8,989 nucleotides of DNA from Schwartzia sp. (in: firmicutes) (GTDB lineage Bacteria; Bacillota; Negativicutes; Selenomonadales; Selenomonadaceae): assembly GCA_024691625.1 (NCBI GenBank), contig JAILNL010000024.1, positions 1-8,989 on the forward strand, given 5' to 3'. Positions 6,526-8,989 of this stretch are shown one piece after another; position 1 is the stretch's first letter, and the number at the start of each line of letters is the position of its first letter. The notes beneath the pieces were generated by a model, which was not told where the DNA came from, searched no databases, and saw nothing but the letters and a program-made list of their open reading frames with translations. A program made the position numbers and the translations under genes.

Positions 6526-8910
6526 GACCGGACGTCCCTTGTTGTCATCATATGTAGCCGTGCAGTTGGGATAATTTGAGCAGCCCCAGAAATCACCGTT
6601 CCTTCCATGCACCATCTGCAGGCTCCCTTCCTTGCAGTGCGGGCAAAGCCACGGGCTCTTCTCCTTGGGCTTGGTCATGTGCTCCATAGGTGCCGCGGAG
6701 GGCTTGGGCTCTGTCCCCCATTTGCGTACCTTCGGAGCTGCCGTCTGTGCCAAAAAGGCCTGCGCCGAAAGCTCAGGCTGATACTGTGCAGTAAACGCGG
6801 CCATTTCATCTTCACTCATCATGAATGACGATGGCTGCGGAGCAGGCTTGTTCGGGGTGTACTGCCTCTGTGAGGTACGTGCAGCAGCAGGCTGATACGA
6901 GCCCCTGTTTGACGCACCCGAAATATCAGGCTTCCCGTCCATGTCATTGCAGGTCATTCTGCACCGTGGGAAATTTGTACAGCCCCAGAAATCCCCGTTC
7001 TTTCCATGTTTCTTTGTCAAAACACCCTGATGGCATCTGGGGCATGGATACTCTCCCTTTACCTCCATCTTCACCCCAAAGGCCTTTTCACAAAGGCGGC
7101 GCGCAAAGTCCTCCTGCTCCTTCAGAAACGCGTCAATGGTTCCGTTGCCTGCCGCCATGGAGTGGAGCTCGTCCTCCCACACGGCTGTTTTGTCAGGATA
7201 TGTCATATCATCAGGCAGCGCATCTACCAAAAGCTCAGCCGACGGCTGAGGAATCAGATATTTCTTCTTGCCCTGCTGACTCAGAAACTTTCTCTTGATA
7301 AGGTCTTCAATGATTGAGGCACGGGTCGCTTCCGTCCCTATTCCGCTCACGTCCTTTAGCTGTTTCTTTGCCTCCGGGTCCTTCACATATTTATGAATAT
7401 CCTTCATGGCAGCAAGAAGTGTGGACGAAGTAAATCTCTGCGGCGGCTTTGTTTCCTTTTCATCAAGCTTTCCGCTCTTATACTGCACGGCATCCTGCTT
7501 TTTCATCTGCGGAAGCTGTGCGCTTTCGTCGTCCTTCTCCTCGTCCTTTTCCGCCTGTTTTCCGCTATAGAGCGCCTTCCAGCCCATCTCCTTCACCACG
7601 CGGCCGCTGGCTGCAAAAAGTTCTCCGTCGTAACGGACGCTGATTTTTGTCTGGTCGTATGTATGCTCAGGATAAAACTGCGCAAGATATGCCTGTGCAA
7701 TCAGGAAATACATATTCCGCTGCATAGGCGTCAGCGTCTGGAGCTGAACACGTACCGTCGTGGGAATGATTGCATGGTGGGCCGTGATTTTTTTATCGTT
7801 CCAGGCACGGCTACGGATACTTTCGTCTGCGCCTGCTGCCCATGCCTGAAGCTGCTCATCATCGATGCCGGTAAGATTTTTCAAAATTGCCTTAGATGCG
7901 GGAATCTGGTTTTTCGGAAGATATTCGCAGTCCGAGCGCGGATATGTGGTAAGCTTCTTCTCATACAGCTGTTGAGCGGTATCAAGCACCTGCTGCGGGT
8001 CATAGCCAAATCTTTTTCCCGCCAGCACCTGCAGAGACGACAGGGAAAACGGCAGACGCTGGGGCTCCTTTTTGCCCGTGGTCTGATACGAAGAAATAAT
8101 GCCGTCCGTTTTCGCATTCTCAAAAGACTGCAGTCTTGCTTCCGCTTCATTTTTATCTACCAGACGCCCCTCACTGTCCAGTCCGTTCTGACTTTCCTTC
8201 GGTTTCCATGCGGCATCAAACTCACCATTTTCATGCGTAAAATGAGCCTTTATCGTGTAATAGGAAACAGGATGAAAATCATTTATCTCACGTTCGCGGC
8301 GTACTACCAGAGCAAGCGTAGGAGTCTTTACGCGGCCTATAGGCAGTGTCATATCATGGCCGGCTCTACGCGCTGCAAGTGTGTAAGCACGGGAAAGATT
8401 CATACCGATAAGCCAGTCGGCACGCGCACGTGCAAGTGCCGACTCCTTCAAATGCGCGAAATCACGGTTGTCACGCAAATCAGCATTTGCTTCCCGTATG
8501 CTCTTTTCATCAAGTGCGTTCAGAAGAATACGAAGTACCGGCTTCTGATTACCTACATATTCAAGTACTTCATCAATAAGCAGCTGTCCCTCACGGTCCG
8601 GGTCTCCCGCGTGCACGATTTCGTCCGCGCGCTCAATAAGGCCCTTAACAATGCCGAACTGCTTGCGGCATGACTCCGCCACCATGAGCTTCCATTCCCG
8701 CGGCACGATGGGAAGGTCTTCCGTTCTCCATTTTTTATATTTTTCATCATATTCCTCAGGCTCTGCCTGCCGAAGAATATGTCCGAATCCCCATGTCACG
8801 ATACCGTTGGGTGTTTCCAGAAATCCATCGCCCTTGCGTACCGGCGCACCGAGAATCTTTGCAATCTCCCTGCCCATGCTGGGCTTTTCCGCTATATAAA
8901 GACGCATCAT
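6517..8910 (-). CDS. topB: DNA topoisomerase III (type IA), with two C-terminal zinc ribbons
   Basis: This 797-residue type IA topoisomerase passes single strands to relax and decatenate DNA. The Toprim domain starts at LYIAEKPS (4-11) and carries the metal triad in HAGDPDREGQLL (100-111). GRVKTPTLALV (192-202) belongs to the core. The active-site tyrosine is Tyr323 in TTYPRSDCEYLP, as in TopB. ITAHHAIIPT (375-384) and GIGTEATRASII (523-534) are further core motifs. The C terminus has two C4 zinc ribbons, with cysteines 623/626/644/650 and 756/759/777/783, joined by a Gln/Pro/Ala-rich linker (about 660-750). E. coli TopB (653 residues) is shorter. Two adjacent ATGs (8910, 8907) are possible; GGAAG is five or eight bases upstream, so 8907, giving MRLYIAEKPS, may be the real start. 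Nothing nearby suggests plasmid or ICE origin. Confidence 0.95.
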   Translation of the reverse strand: MMRLYIAEKPSMGREIAKILGAPVRKGDGFLETPNGIVTWGFGHILRQAEPEEYDEKYKKWRTEDLPIVPREWKLMVAESCRKQFGIVKGLIERADEIVHAGDPDREGQLLIDEVLEYVGNQKPVLRILLNALDEKSIREANADLRDNRDFAHLKESALARARADWLIGMNLSRAYTLAARRAGHDMTLPIGRVKTPTLALVVRREREINDFHPVSYYTIKAHFTHENGEFDAAWKPKESQNGLDSEGRLVDKNEAEARLQSFENAKTDGIISSYQTTGKKEPQRLPFSLSSLQVLAGKRFGYDPQQVLDTAQQLYEKKLTTYPRSDCEYLPKNQIPASKAILKNLTGIDDEQLQAWAAGADESIRSRAWNDKKITAHHAIIPTTVRVQLQTLTPMQRNMYFLIAQAYLAQFYPEHTYDQTKISVRYDGELFAASGRVVKEMGWKALYSGKQAEKDEEKDDESAQLPQMKKQDAVQYKSGKLDEKETKPPQRFTSSTLLAAMKDIHKYVKDPEAKKQLKDVSGIGTEATRASIIEDLIKRKFLSQQGKKKYLIPQPSAELLVDALPDDMTYPDKTAVWEDELHSMAAGNGTIDAFLKEQEDFARRLCEKAFGVKMEVKGEYPCPRCHQGVLTKKHGKNGDFWGCTNFPRCRMTCNDMDGKPDISGASNRGSYQPAAARTSQRQYTPNKPAPQPSSFMMSEDEMAAFTAQYQPELSAQAFLAQTAAPKVRKWGTEPKPSAAPMEHMTKPKEKSPWLCPHCKEGSLQMVHGRNGDFWGCSNYPNCTATYDDNKGRPVLP
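6581..7008 (-). repeat. Duplicated zinc-ribbon coding segment inside topB
   Basis: The 29-base segments 6581-6609 and 6980-7008 match at 27 of 29 positions. They encode the same protein stretch HG(K/R)NGDFWGC in the two C-terminal zinc ribbons. The near-identity at DNA level, including synonymous positions, is more than domain conservation alone needs. It points to an internal duplication or gene conversion of the ribbon module. Confidence 0.7.
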
Positions 8911-8929
8911 TCACACTTCCTTTTATGGG

Positions 8930-8961
8930 AAAGCGACTCACTCACGTCTGTACGTCGCTTT
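8930..8961 (-). other. Hairpin in the topB leader (possible attenuator, or terminator of the upstream gene)
   Basis: An 8-bp perfect stem, AAAGCGAC (8930-8937) with GTCGCTTT (8954-8961), encloses a 16-base loop. It ends 20 bases upstream of the topB ATG, just before the ribosome binding site (GGAAG, 8920-8916). On the minus strand the 3' arm is followed only by TTTCCC, so it is a poor terminator in the direction of topB. On the plus strand it is followed by TTTTCTTT, but no plus-strand gene is present to need it. At the very edge of the window TGGTAAAAT (minus strand, 8989-8981) looks like an extended -10. If that is real, the hairpin lies within the topB 5' leader. Confidence 0.35.
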
Positions 8962-8980
8962 TCTTTCAAATACATACAGT

Positions 8981-8989
8981 ATTTTACCA
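8981..8989 (-). promoter_or_regulatory. Possible extended -10 element for topB at the window edge
   Basis: Minus-strand TGGTAAAAT has the TG-N-TAnAAT form, with five of six matches to TATAAT. A start near 8974 would give a leader of about 64 bases that contains the 8930-8961 hairpin. The -35 region would lie outside the window, so this cannot be confirmed here. Confidence 0.25.

Noticed and set aside
7393..8673. Long (426-codon) plus-strand open frame antisense to topB
   Set aside because: It lies wholly within topB on the opposite strand. Its translation is rich in Cys, Arg, Leu and His without recognisable domains, and it lacks a convincing ribosome binding site, whereas topB shows full family motifs. 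It is a codon-bias shadow.
186..8910. A new defence, mobile or biosynthetic gene system
   Set aside because: All six complete genes belong to widespread housekeeping-type families. There is no integrase, transposase, toxin-antitoxin pair, repeat array or attachment site, and base and codon use look even across the genes by eye.

Overview
The window looks like ordinary chromosomal DNA from a low-to-mid GC Gram-positive-lineage (Firmicutes) bacterium. The evidence is strong GGAGG-type ribosome binding sites, tight same-strand gene packing with ATGA and GTGA overlaps, use of TTG and GTG starts, and the gene families present. Base composition looks roughly balanced by eye. A member of the Negativicutes is possible, but that is a guess from overall character and not from a marker gene. 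No mobile element, CRISPR array, rRNA or tRNA was found.

Layout. The left edge (1-133, + strand) is the tail of a gene that reads like tryptophanyl-tRNA synthetase. A strong hairpin terminator at 144-175 separates it from the rest. Everything else is on the minus strand and reads right to left: a topoisomerase III (8910-6517), a DUF21/CBS/CorC membrane protein (6459-5101), a Uup-type ABC-F ATPase (5104-3194), a glyoxalase I-like VOC protein (3170-2793), a eukaryotic-type hexokinase (2796-1519) and an FtsZ homologue (1397-186). A fair extended -10 promoter lies inside the end of the topoisomerase gene, so the last five genes may form one unit. Three of the starts were reassigned or questioned: the CorC protein probably begins at TTG 6459, hexokinase at GTG 2796 (overlapping the VOC stop as GTGA), and topB at either of two adjacent ATGs.

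How they fit together. Hexokinase and the glyoxalase-like enzyme make metabolic sense as a coupled pair: glucose entry into glycolysis and removal of the methylglyoxal that excess triose phosphate produces. CorC (probable Mg2+/ion efflux) and Uup (ribosome-associated or DNA-associated ATPase) are also tightly coupled, though their functional link is unclear.

The most interesting item is the FtsZ. It has no ftsA or other division gene beside it, and it departs from near-universal FtsZ residues in two nucleotide-contacting motifs (GGGGNSV and GGGVGTG) while keeping the catalytic T7 loop and a C-terminal binding peptide. It may be a second, specialised FtsZ. No clearly new multi-gene system is evident.
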